DNA of 23,482 bases from Ascoidea tarda (nom. inval.). Its lineage: Eukaryota; Ascomycota; Saccharomycetes; Ascoideales; Ascoideaceae. Below the pieces are notes generated by a model, which ran no database searches, was not told where the DNA came from, and worked only from the letters and a program-made list of their open reading frames with translations. Location: contig JAKTTS010000232.1 in assembly GCA_030560485.1 (NCBI GenBank), positions 1 through 23,482 on the forward strand, written 5' to 3'. A program made the translations under genes and the position numbers. Below, piece by piece: positions 9,800 to 19,949 of this stretch (its first letter is position 1; every line of letters begins with the position of its first letter).

Positions 9800-10960
9800 A
9801 TTAATAAATTAAAAACATTTGATTCATATTGAGAAACAATTCTACACTATTGTCTCGAACAGAATTAAAAATGACAATTGGTGTGAATGGAACTGTAATT
9901 GAAGTTTCGACGACTGTACTAAATTGACGAAAAACACTATTAGCGCTAATGACAATTTAAAACTGTTTGACATTCTACTCATCACTATCAACAATGTATA
10001 TCACTTTTCTTGTAGACTACACGTTGTTGACGATCATTCAGACTTTTAAATATATGGATCGACCTGAATAGATTTAATTGACAAAATTATTTTTTAGAAA
10101 TTATTATGTTGAATTTTTTTTTCTTGAAAAAATTTAATCATTCTAGAACATAAGAATTGAAAAATAAAAATTTTTATAGGGTTTATAGATTAAATGAGTT
10201 GTAAATAATTGATGATCACAAATAAGCAGGTAAATCATTAAGTATTCAAACTGATAATTTACTAAATTTCATTCAGAGAACATTCAAAAAATCTGATTAA
10301 TTGATATTGAATGGTTTTACATGAAGACAATAAGTTGTAAAAAAAAAATAAAACTAAATTTTTGAAAATGAAATTAATCTTTATTTATAAAATAGATCTC
10401 GACGTTTGAAAATTTATTGAGTGAATAAATAACTTAAAATACAATATTTTAAAATGAAATTTCAATAAACAACCTCCCAAAAATATAATTAAAATATTAA
10501 TATCAAAGCATAGAATTTCTAATAATAGATTGCTAATGACATACTTAATAGTGATTAAAATTATTAAAATATATCGTTGATGACAAAATTAACATTCATA
10601 GCTAATGACATCGAAAATTTTATTGCAAAATTTAATTCTATCAAAATGTGGTAAGTGACATTTTAGTAATTGAAAAAAATGATGTAATTTGTTTTTCCGA
10701 GAAATATCAAAGTTAATTAATTAAAAAAAATTTGAATTTTATAATAATAAAAATATTACATTTTTAAAATTAGTAGCTAAAGTAGCTAACAATTTGCAGC
10801 GTAGAAATAAAATTTTACAAATATCCGTTTTTTGTTAAACAATCTCATAAAACTCTAGAATTATTAAGTTTTAAGTTTAAATTTATTAATTCAAAGTTTT
10901 ATTCTTATACGTTTATAAAATATTGAAAAGCCAAATAGTTGAAAAGAATTAACAATAATA
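9800..10960. other. AT-rich spacer between fossils C and E
   Basis: No open frame over 60 codons and no recognisable domain occur here. The stretch is dominated by A/T runs and poly-A/poly-T tracts. It should contain the 5' end (gag and LTR) of fossil C on the minus strand and the missing 5' part of fossil E on the plus strand, but neither can be read. No terminal inverted repeat or tandem array was noticed. Confidence 0.4.
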
Positions 10961-10969
10961 AAAATTAAA

Positions 10970-11690
10970 CCCATGATGTTGATTGATACAATGCTGCCTC
11001 TAAAAGTTTTGGTGAATATAAATTTATAAAAAAACCTTTGTTATGTGAGAACAAATATGAAATAGATGGTGATGAATGTTTTATAAACAGAACAATTGAA
11101 AATGAATCTTCATAATCGTGGTATAAATTATATTGATCTTACTGCCTATGTGATGTATTATGATACATTGAAATTACCACTATCATTATCTTTACTAAAA
11201 AGAATTCATTTTTTGAAATTCTTTTAAAACCCAGTATTTTTAAATAGAAATATTAATTATCCGGCTTATCTTGATCCACCTGCAGGTACAAAAAATAAAA
11301 AATAATAACCTTAGAAATTAATTAAAAATTTTTATGGATCAAACGGGGTCCTCAATTTTGGATCAGTAAGAATAAAATTTTAATTATAAAAATTTGTATG
11401 TACAAACAAAATTTTTTTGATCCGTGTTTATTCTTTAAAGCCAACTGTTTAATTTAAATTTACATAGATTATGATTAATTTGTTGTAAAGCTGCTGAAAA
11501 CATTAATATAGTTAAAGAAATATTGATGAAAAATTCTAGAATAAAATGCATATAACAGAGAAAATTATTTATTGAAAAAAAAATTAACCAATTTCAAAAT
11601 AAATGTAATGTATTGTGTAAAAATTATACTAAAAAAATTCTTTAGGATTTTTAAACTCAAGAAGTAAAACCGCAGAGATCTTAATTGAAA
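10970..11690 (+). pseudogene. Reverse transcriptase of Copia fossil E
   Basis: ENKYEIDGDECF, near 11047, fits the 'KxKxDGSxxRxKARLVA' block. YIDLTAYVMYYDTLKLPLSL, from 11129, fits 'YxETYAPVxRYDTLRLxLSL'. NYPAYLDPPAG near 11260 matches the segment after 'FLNG' ('xxxVYLxxPxG'). The active-site box lies near 11460-11480 and is followed by ENINIVKEILMKNSRIKCI at about 11496-11552 ('xxIxxxKxxLxxxFKMKDLG'). The order and spacing are those of Copia RT. The copy is broken. Confidence 0.85.
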
Positions 11691-11749
11691 AGTAGTTTTG
11701 ATAATAACGTTCGGTGAAAAGCACATGATGTTCTTGATTATTTTCAATA

Positions 11750-12415
11750 CAAAACATTCGCTGGAATTTTGTCATTTATGCCCAATACCGTTATATATGA
11801 TACTTCTTTTTTACTATCCTTGTTGAATAAAAGTTTAGGGTTTTCAACCAAAAATCATTTTTCTGATCTTTAATAACTATAGAAAAATGTTTTTCATACA
11901 AAGTCTCATTCCTTCAATTAGATTAGCATCAATGTTTCAGTTAATTATACTAATTTAAGTTTTTCTTAAAAAACAGAAATTTTACATTTCTTTATTATCT
12001 TGTCAAGTGTTTTAAGTAATTAACTGTCATTGATGGTAGCAATTGGACTAGTAGTAAACTAACACAAATTGACCAGGGGCGTATTTTACCAAGCGAAATA
12101 AAAATTGATTATGATACTCGTCAAAAAGACAAACTATTATTGGGTTTTTATCGGTCCTCGCCCATTTACTCAGCTACTTAAAGCAATCAAACGTGATTTC
12201 GTTTTGAACAATATTTTAAATAAACTAAAATGCTATTTTTTTCACAGTTATTTATTTGGTGATGAGAATCTTTCATTAACTATTTTTTTTTTTTATAGTC
12301 ATAATGTTCTTAAACGTGTGACCATAAACTTCATTTCATTTGTCATTTGTGTTGAAAGCACCTATAAAGTTGAATTGAATCAATAATACACAAAATATTG
12401 CTGACATTTTAATTT
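11750..12415 (+). pseudogene. RT-RNH connection and RNase H of Copia fossil E
   Basis: Sequence near 11757-11835 (AGILSFMPNT, LLSLLNKSLG) fits the 'IGSLMYAMxxTRPDIxFAxxxLSxF' connection. The open stretch 12105-12386 reads LLKAIKRDFVLNNILNKLKC, then FGDENLSL, then SHNVLKRVTINF. This matches 'ALxEAxKExLWLxxLLxEL', 'xGDNQSAI' and 'SRTKHIDIxFHFIRE' in order. NTQNIADIL near 12390-12415 fits the closing 'TxxNIADIFTK'. The 93-codon frame is therefore an RNase H remnant and not a small host gene. Confidence 0.85.
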
Positions 12416-12419
12416 GAAT

Positions 12420-13430
12420 TATTTGACAGAACTACATTACAAACCGCTATCCAATTGCTGAATTAATTTTCAAATTTAATTTATAATCATATTACAATTT
12501 GTCGGCAACTGCAAAATTATATTGCTACTCTGAGGCATTTATAGCTGTCAAACTGGTTTATTACTATGTTTTTACACTCACTATTATTAACTTGATCATT
12601 CATTTATTTTGGACTTTTTTTTGTACATAACCTGCTTTTTAATATTTATTCCTCAAGTAAAATTTTCTGTTCACAAATTTTATTTCATAAATAAAAATTA
12701 ATTTCAGTTTCAATCATATAAATATTTTGCTTTTCAAAAGTCGTTTGACTTAATTTAAAGGTTTCACCATTATTTAATCGGATTTTTTCAATATATAAAT
12801 AATTGTTTACAATAGATTTCTGGTATACATTTAAAATGATTTTGAAATTGAGTTGTTGTATTCAATTATTTTTGATACACTGAATCAATAAAATTGATGA
12901 AATTCTGATTTACTGTTTCACAATATTAAAGGAAAACATCTGTAAAGTTTTTATCAAGTGAGTAAATCAAATAACTTAATATGGTTTTGTGATGTTTCGT
13001 CTCTCGTGCTAAAATTTGATTGTTATGATTCTCTTGTATTAATTTTTAAAGTGTGATAATAATTTTAAGAACATCAAAAATATTCCTGAAATTTTGGAAG
13101 TACAACTTGCCTAATTTATTATCACCATCAAAATGGGACTCCAAATTCAATTAAGTTGTTTCATAAACATGTCACTATTGCGAAAACTAGAACAGCAAAA
13201 TTTCTAATTGCAAAGATAAATTACTGTAACTAAATCAACCACAAACACAAAAATTTTTTGTTTGCTGTGAAAGAAAATGTGCTGTTCGCAACTAGATTTT
13301 TTGTAAATAGTTTCAAACACTGTTTCGGCATAATTAACGAATAATTCAAGAACTTTTTGATCAACTTATTATTAATGCATAATTAAAAAAGCTTATCATT
13401 ATTATTATTTTTTGACATTCGAAATGAATG
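12420..13430. other. AT-rich stretch after fossil E
   Basis: No open frame over 60 codons occurs. Part of it may be the 3' LTR of fossil E (plus) and part the downstream portion of fossil H (minus), but no motif was clear enough to assign. A cysteine-bearing minus-strand stretch near 13330-13200 could be PR-INT sequence of H; this is weak. Confidence 0.3.
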
Positions 13431-13900
13431 AAAATATTTAAATCAGGTTGTAGTTTCATTTTTTTGCAAACCTGAAGCCGATGCATTATCACCAGCATTA
13501 TAAAACGTTGTGATATTTTTTTTTGTCTACTCCAGTTTAAGAAGATTAATTATATTATTTTATTTGTATTATCATTTGTAAAGAGAATTGAAAATTATAA
13601 GAAAATTACAACCAATTGAATCTGTTGAAATTTTTTCTTTATGCGAAAAATAATTTTGGAGAAATGAGTCCAAAATTATGTTGTTACTTTGCAACCTGTT
13701 AACTATTTTTAGTACTAAAGAACAAATATTTTATATTCAAAATTATTAACTTTAACCTTCATATAATTTATTTCATTTTTTTTTTTCATTTGAACAAGTG
13801 CATTAATTGTAACTATTTCACAATATCACTCTCATCATTTTGATACAACAAAAAATTATTTTACTCTTTGTGATTTTATTAAATTTATTAATTAATTTTA
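12500..13900 (-). mobile_element. Possible Copia fossil H (protease-like)
   Basis: On the minus strand near 13515-13440 a short frame resembles the protease segment of fossil D, both at nucleotide level (a shared 'aatgctggtgata'-like core) and in its place relative to the Copia active site. A weak protease-tail-like stretch follows near 13280-13180. Nothing else confirms it and the ends are nominal. It could instead be a small orphan fragment. Confidence 0.3.
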
Positions 13901-14600
13901 TCATAAACTTTACATTTTATAAATTTTCATGTTCTTTGAAAATATCACCATATTTTTAACGTTTAGGATTCTATATTGAGATATTTAAAATTAAATTCTA
14001 TTTTTTGAGTTTTTACAATTGGATTTTCGTTTTTTAATAGTTTATTTTTAATCAATTATTTATATAATAACGTATTGAGCTACTAAATTTTATGGCATAA
14101 ATTATAACTGGTTTTACTTTGAATTATTTACGCTTATTTTTTTTTTATTTTGATGAACTTTATTTATATCTATAAATATAATTTCATCAGATATTTCAAA
14201 TAATTTTTCAATCGTTTTGATAAATGATTGATTTAAATACAAAATAATTCACATAAAAATTTTTACTAATCGATTACTTATTATTAATACAACCAATATT
14301 AATTTAATAATTCTCAGGTTTCGAATATCAATCTTTCACACTCATGGAATATTTTAACATTGGGACATTGACCACAATAAATTTAAAATGACAATTTGTT
14401 AATCCAATCCATTTTAGCAGATTATTACATATCAAATTTTGAATAGCTCTTATTTTATGTGACGTTTCAAAAATCATTTGCAAATTTTTTTCATGATAAC
14501 GCGTTGATTCTAAAACGGTTCAAAGTTGCAGTTAATGCTATTTATTTATTTTTTTTTATTGTCGCGGGTCTCAGTGTTTCGATTAAAATTTCATTAAGAC
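13900..14600. other. AT-rich stretch before fossil B
   Basis: No open frame and no recognisable motif on either strand; mostly A/T runs. By position it could hold the 5' LTR and the start of gag of fossil B, but I see nothing that proves this. Confidence 0.35.
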
Positions 14601-14779
14601 CAAATGTTATCAAAATTTAAGATGAAGACCATAGTGTCAAAATGGGGTTCAAAGTCAATTAATCACTGATGTATCTAACAAATTTTGAAGGAGCTAAGCC
14701 TTTGAAGAATTTGTCAAGTTCATCAGTTACTGCAGTAATTCGTAAACACGAAATAAAACAAGTCCATCATATTTGTGCT

Positions 14780-15260
14780 TTTTATTCTTGTTTTAAATCA
14801 GCTGGGTTCCATGCTGCTTGATTTAATTTAAAAAGTAAAGAAGTTGCTGAAAAATTTGAATACGAAAAACTTAATTTTCAATCATTTTAAACCTATTTAA
14901 AAAATGAACTGATTTTCAATTATTGATTATGGTTTTAGTTTTAATAAATTGTGAAAATAAAAATTAATTTGTGTTAATTTTTTTGTTACATGAATCGGTA
15001 TTTAAAGACAAAAGTCAAGCATTGAATTATTCTGATTGAATTTTTTGAATTGTTGGATTTTTTGTCATTATAGCAGAAATTGCCGAAAACTCAAACGAGA
15101 TTTATTTTAACAAAGACAAAATGACTTACTGACAATGATAATAATCTCACTGGTGTAATTAAAAATCGAAAAGAAAATGTACAATTTAAAAGCAATTTAT
15201 TTCATAGACATGAAAATTCTCAGTATCCTTTTTGATTCCAAAGTCAAACAATTCATTCTA
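14780..15260 (+). pseudogene. Zinc-knuckle and protease regions of Copia fossil B
   Basis: Near 14785-14840 the plus strand reads a Cys/His-containing stretch followed by FNLKSKEVAEKFEYEKLNF, where Copia Gag has its CCHC knuckle and basic tail. At about 15205-15250 a short hydrophobic strand with 'LFDS' fits the protease active-site strand ('WILDSGAS'). Each is weak alone; they count because they stand in order about 400 bases apart upstream of a certain Copia RT. Confidence 0.4.
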
Positions 15261-16333
15261 ATCTTATAAATTCATTCAGCTTGAAACACCAACTCAATGG
15301 ATTTGCTAATAAAATAAATAGGAAGCACATATGCAATTTTGAACGTACAATTGGTGTTGGAGTTTTCAAGTTAACAAATGACAAAATAATGAAAACCTCA
15401 ACACGAGCCATTATCAATCTAGCGAAGTTTGCAGAAACTGTTTAAACAAATCATATTAATAGGAACTAACTCAATATTGCAAATTAATTAATGCAGGTGG
15501 TCCTAAGCAACCAGTCAAACTACTTTTGGATACTATTTGCAAATAAAGCGGAAAATTATTTGATTTTAGATTTTGAATTTGATTTATTGAGTTGATATCA
15601 AAAAATGAATATTGTTCAAACAATCAACAAAAACCATCATCGATCAATTTGTACACATTATTGATATCAGTGCTGGATCTCGGAAATCTTCTTTTTAAGT
15701 TTATTAATAACTAAGAAAAACTTTTCCAACCAAAAAAAAATAAAAGAATTTATCTCTCCTTCATATAAATCTGCAGACGTAAAAATTCAAATTTATGGTT
15801 TTTAAAATTTAGTTTTCACAGATCTCAAGGCATACCTTTTTTGTGGTCAACATTTCAATTTCAAATGTGAAAAGATCATATACTAATTAACTTCATTTTA
15901 ATCTTCAAAAAGTCATAGGGCTTAACAAATACACTTTTACGATTTATTTGAGCAGTGAGTCAACAGAAAACATTGAAGTTAAGAAAATTGGTTCTCAGAA
16001 ATGGTCTCATTTAACAGTTCACTGCCCCCATTTTTCGTTTTGAAAGTGCAACGCCGAAGATTCAAATGAACAAATTAAACTCAAAATGAGTGATCCAGGT
16101 TTTGATACCAGAGTATAAAATCAATAATGGAGGGTTTTCTTGATAGATGCAATTTTTCATCATGACTAAATTGTTTTGAAAAAATCAAACTCCACTCTTT
16201 ACAAAACACTAAGTTGATCAGAAAATATAGTTAACGTCAAACACCCAATGAAAAGTCAAATTTTTGAATACGACGAATATGTCAGACAAAGATATTTAAA
16301 GCAAATACCAATAATATATTTGTAAGTTTCAAT

Positions 16334-16570
16334 TTGGCACCAAAATATTGGAAATTTGTTTTGAATCAAAACAAACCAAAATCATTGATTAAGCACATTC
16401 AAAAAAATGAATCTCATATTTTTATTGAAAACAACTTTTTCAACAAAAATCTAATTAATCTCGGCTTTACAAATGAAACTGTTCTAGAAAATTCTTTGCC
16501 ACAGCCTCTTAATCTTTCATCATTTAGCAAATCACATTTGCTTGTATGCAGTTCATCAATATTTAGTTGA
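16334..16570 (+). pseudogene. INT-RT linker segment of Copia fossil B
   Basis: A 78-codon open stretch, rich in Asn, Lys, Ser and Leu, with no catalytic motif. It lies between the presumed integrase and the secure RT of fossil B, where Copia polyproteins carry a variable Ser/Pro/acidic linker; the frame stays fairly open to about 16740. The minus strand is also open at 16414-16596, but no Copia domain or order supports that strand. Assigned by context only. Confidence 0.4.
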
Positions 16571-17149
16571 GACTGCCAAATAACCAATAGAGACAAATCA
16601 ATTGAATAATCAACTATAGGTCTTCATTACTTAAAACAATGTTAAAACTGTAAGGCCAGAGTCATTAATATTGTTAATATGTCAGCATCAAAAGAATCCA
16701 CTCACTCCGCCAAAAAAATTAAAGATGAGTCCCGAATTTAATTGTGTTTTCTTAAGAAAAATGTTTTAAATGAAATTTAGCCAGAAGATTCATAAAATTC
16801 TATTTTCTTGATCCAAAAACTGGATTTATTAGACTTACAATAAAGTAGTCAAAAAATAAAAACAATCAGAATTGAACTGCCTAATTTTTTTGTGATACTG
16901 AAATCAAAATAATTGGAATTGATTAAATAAAATTTCAATTGTTAAAAAAATTAAAAATTTTGATGAAATTCTTAAAAAAAGTAATGTGAGACTAATTGAA
17001 ATTGTCTACTATCTGTCTTTTGTAAAATAAATTGATCTAAACATACATTTTATGCTATTTGAACTGAAATTTAAAAGACAATCATATTTGATTAATGTGT
17101 TGAAAATTTAAAACAATCTCAATAGTCGGATAAAAATAATAATGTGAAA

Positions 17150-17830
17150 AAGACACCGCAGGAGATCAATCGATTCAGTGTTGTTCTTAGAACCTCTGTA
17201 GATGATAAATAAGTTAAAACAAAGTGAGTGTTCAATTTCACACGTGAAGAAAATGATCATTGACCGCTCAAGAGAAAATTAGTTGAAAATAGATTTTAAA
17301 AATAAGTTGTTCCAAATTATATTGAAGCTTATGCCTATTTAATGCGGTTTGATACATTGAGATTAATATTATCACTAACCCTAATCAAGATATAAAATAT
17401 TTGACGGCTAGATGCAAAAATAGCGTTAATAATTAAGAACATTGATTTTCCTGTTAATCTTGATCTACATGCTGTTGCAATGGCCAAAATGTGTTAAACA
17501 AGAAAATTAGCAAAGATTTTCAAAAATTACAACAACTCTATTATATTTGGTGTAATATCTTTAAAGATTTTATCATGAAAAGTTGTATTTAGAAAAGACG
17601 TTTTTTTGATCTGTGCTGATAGTTGAATTAGAAGTGTTCAATTTCAATTTATGTTTATGATTTATCAATTACTGTTTAAGAAGTTAAAACCATTAATATT
17701 GTTAAACCACTGTTAATCAAAAAGTTCAAATTGAAAGATATGTAGAAGCAGAAATTATTTTTTGTCAAAAATATGAAGCAAATAAAGAATATATATAATA
17801 TTTAATTAAAGAAATTTAGTGAAAATATTC
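17150..17830 (+). pseudogene. Reverse transcriptase of Copia fossil B
   Basis: VFNFTREENDH near 17230 fits 'KWVFKxKxxxxG'. YIEAYAYLMRFDTLRLILSL at 17318-17377 matches 'YxETYAPVxRYDTLRLILSL' almost throughout. DFPVNLDLHAVAMAKM near 17440 corresponds to the block after 'FLNG'. The active-site box lies near 17640-17670, followed by EVKTINIVKPLLIKKFKLKD at about 17687-17740 ('xxIxxIKxxLxxxFxMKDLG') and KYEANKEYIQYLIKEI near 17770-17815. This is the best-preserved RT in the window. The copy is broken. Confidence 0.92.
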
Positions 17831-18279
17831 AATCTTATTTATAATTTACAAAATTATATGAGAAAGAAACTCTTTTGACAAAAAATTTTAAATAATAAAC
17901 TCAAATCAAACGTACTTGATGCTGCCAAACAATCTAAATACCGATTAAATAATGCTAGACTGATTAATATGCAAAATTCTTTTAAATATATATTTGTTTG
18001 GAGACATCACTGTCAAACAAAAGTTGATTTTTTTGTGTCTAACATCAAATATCTGGTTGTCAAATTGTATTGCAATATGTTTGTCAATCTAACTCCCATT
18101 TTTTAATCATATTAAAAGCTAAGTGCCACGAAAACACACTCAATTCAGAATTGTTAAAAAAATTAAAAAAAATTCGATAATTGATCATTCTCCCAAAACC
18201 GCTGTGAGATTAAATGTGTTTAGTGATTGAAAGTGGAATATTAAGAAAAGCTTCATGAGAAGTCAAAATAAGTAGATTA

Positions 18280-18640
18280 AAATGGCATATGGAAACTTAG
18301 TTTCATGCTCAGCAAAAAATCACACTGTTATGACTTCTGCACCAACTAAATAAAATATATATTACTAACTGCAGCAATGAAAAATTGCTTGGGATTCAAC
18401 AATATTCTGAAAGAACCAAGCTGCTATGGTTTTTATGTTAATTTATTTGAGGATAATTCTTGATCTTTTACTAGATTTTTTTTATTTTTATTTTATAATC
18501 TATCCAAAAATAATGAGATCAAATTTAATTTTATTCGTGAAGTTTTCTCAAATAAACAAATAAATTTTTTCTTTATTAATACCAGAAACAATAGTGATGA
18601 CATTTTAATTTTACTGTCTCACAAAACCCCCTGTCGCATT
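18280..18640 (+). pseudogene. RNase H of Copia fossil B
   Basis: GNLVSCSAKNHTVMTSAPTK at about 18290-18350 matches 'GNLISWSSKKQxxVxxSSTE'. LTAAMKNCLGFNNILKEPSC follows ('LxxAxKExLWLxxLLxEL'). VNLFEDNS near 18450 fits 'IxxDNQSA'. IKFNFIREVFSNKQINFFFI, near 18515-18572, with NTRNNSDDIL just after, fits the closing 'IDIxFHFIRE...INLxYIxTxxNxADIxTK'. All blocks are in order. The element's coding part ends near 18640. Confidence 0.92.
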
Positions 18641-19400
18641 TTAATTAAAATAAAGAATTAAATTTGAAATTTAAATCACCACGTAATTAGATTAATTGGT
18701 GAAGCGGAAAATTATAATGCCATTTTGTAGTTTGTGAACTGGTTTTATTACTATATTAACAACTATCTTTTATTTAGTATTATCGATTTCAACATTTATT
18801 TAATTTATTAATTTATTAATTGATCCGGCTAAGTAGTTTCATTAATTAAAACTACTATTTAATATACTTTCACTCTTCTGATACAATTAGATTTTACATT
18901 AGAAATTATGACCTATTTTCTTTTAAGTATTAACATTAATATGATCTTCACAGTTTGTCAATTTTTATTTTTCTCAGTTACATTATCAGAATTCATTGCT
19001 AGAAACACTATTTTGAGATAACCAATTTTAGATTGTGAACTTGCATTTTCTATTGTTAAAATTCTAATTTTTTAGGTTTTTAATTATAAAAATTTAACTA
19101 TCTAATGAGTTTTTGAGAAAAGTGATCTTATTAAATAAATGAAACCTCATGTCAGACTCAAAAATTTTTTTTATTTTTTTTTAAATTTGATTAACTCTAT
19201 TTGAGAAATAATAATATGAATTATTCTGATAATTGTAATATTTTTTAAATTGTTATTAATAATCTAATTATTCATGTAAATATTTCTTCAAATAATAAAA
19301 ATGAATAATCAAATACTAATTATTCAATTTATCTATATGAATCACAAATTTTTCAATGATCCTGTTTTTTGAAAATGAAAATTATAACTTGTCCCATGAC
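18640..19400. other. AT-rich spacer between the 3' ends of fossils B and G
   Basis: There is no open frame of note. Fossil B (plus) ends at the left and fossil G (minus) at the right, so both 3' LTRs would be expected here, facing each other. A short tttatttaa-type repetition at about 18795-18825 is simple sequence. No polypurine tract or LTR border was recognised. Confidence 0.4.
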
Positions 19401-19479
19401 AATTATTATTTTGATTAAAAATTTCGTGGGTAAAACTTTATCAAAAAAAAATTGAATTTAAATAATATATAAAATATCA

Positions 19480-19790
19480 CTTTCTGATTTTTCTTGTTTA
19501 ATTTTTTTGAAAATTCATCACCAAGAATCATTCAATTAATTTTTAATATTTTTTTGTTTTTTGATATATTCATCTAAATTTGTTTAAAAGCAATCAGGTT
19601 CAAAAGATCTAAAACCAAATAAAGCAACAAATGATGAGAATGTGCTGAGCGCAGACAAATAATCCTTGAGCATTAATATTTGATTTTTCAGGAGTTTGAA
19701 GCTCCCAGCAAAGGATTTGATATTAAGTAAAAATTTTTTAATTGAATTGATTGAATCAGCATTAGCAAAAATATCAGAGTCATTGCTCAA
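19480..19790 (-). pseudogene. RNase H of Copia fossil G
   Basis: The open stretch 19790-19584 reads DIFANADSINS, then IKSFAGSFKLLKNQI, then LSALSTFSSFVALFGFRSF. In order these fit 'xGFADADWAN', 'RKSTSGYVFKLxNxxISW' and 'VALSSTEAEYVALSEAxREA'. ILGDEFSKKLNK, slightly downstream near 19515, fits 'xxGDNQSAxKLxxN'. Four blocks in order on the minus strand settle the choice of strand, although 19696-19941 is also open on the plus strand. Confidence 0.72.
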
Positions 19791-19949
19791 AAAAGTAAAA
19801 AGCAGAACTCCGTTGGTTTTATTCTCAAGGACACTAAAAAAGAGTATTCAACTTTTCACGGCAAAATCTCCAATAAAAATTGAAAATCATGGTAAAAACC
19901 GAGTAATTTTATCAGCATTGAAAAATAAAGTTTTACACTAGACATCAAA

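Larger units (their letters stand above)
6000..9800 (-). mobile_element. Copia fossil C (Gag end, PR, INT, RT, RNH end)
   Basis: This decayed Ty1/Copia element on the minus strand shows the fullest domain order among the minus-strand copies. A possible zinc-knuckle area lies at about 9415-9360, protease at about 9340-9060, integrase core start at about 8870-8650, the INT-RT linker around 7770-7550, RT at about 7317-6380 and the end of RNase H at about 6065-6000. Gag should lie from about 9800 upwards but could not be read with confidence. Its downstream end abuts fossil D, which has the same orientation. Broken many times; no LTRs recognised. Confidence 0.82.
10960..12415 (+). mobile_element. 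Copia fossil E (RT-RNH)
   Basis: This is a decayed Ty1/Copia fragment on the plus strand. RT starts near 10970 and is legible to about 11690; the RT-RNH connection and RNase H follow to about 12415. Gag, protease and integrase are not visible upstream. Its RT is clearly related to that of fossil B (17.1-17.8 kb), closer than to fossils A or C. Broken many times. Its 3' LTR, if present, would lie after 12415 but was not recognised. Confidence 0.85.
14600..18640 (+). mobile_element. Copia fossil B (Gag end to RNH), fullest plus-strand copy
   Basis: This is a decayed Ty1/Copia element on the plus strand, with the widest legible span on that strand. A zinc-knuckle-like patch lies at about 14785-14840, the protease active-site region near 15205-15250, a probable integrase region from about 15300, a long INT-RT linker including 16334-16570, RT at about 17150-17830 and RNase H at about 18280-18640. 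Order and spacing fit a polyprotein of normal Copia length. RT and RNase H are much better preserved than the 5' half. Broken many times; LTRs not recognised. Confidence 0.88.

Noticed and set aside
11565-11747. Minus-strand 60-codon hydrophobic frame.
   Set aside because: It is antisense to the RT end of fossil E and of low complexity.
12105-12386. 93-codon plus-strand frame as a candidate small host gene.
   Set aside because: It contains consecutive Copia RNase H blocks and continues the RT of fossil E.
16414-16596. Minus-strand 60-codon frame with two cysteines.
   Set aside because: It lies inside plus-strand fossil B and no ordered minus-strand domains flank it.
19587-19941. Plus-strand lysine-rich frame with a 3' splice-site-like ttgatttttcag before it, considered as a host exon or a LINE ORF1.
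   Set aside because: No matching 5' splice site or conserved domain; the minus strand shows four RNase H blocks in order.
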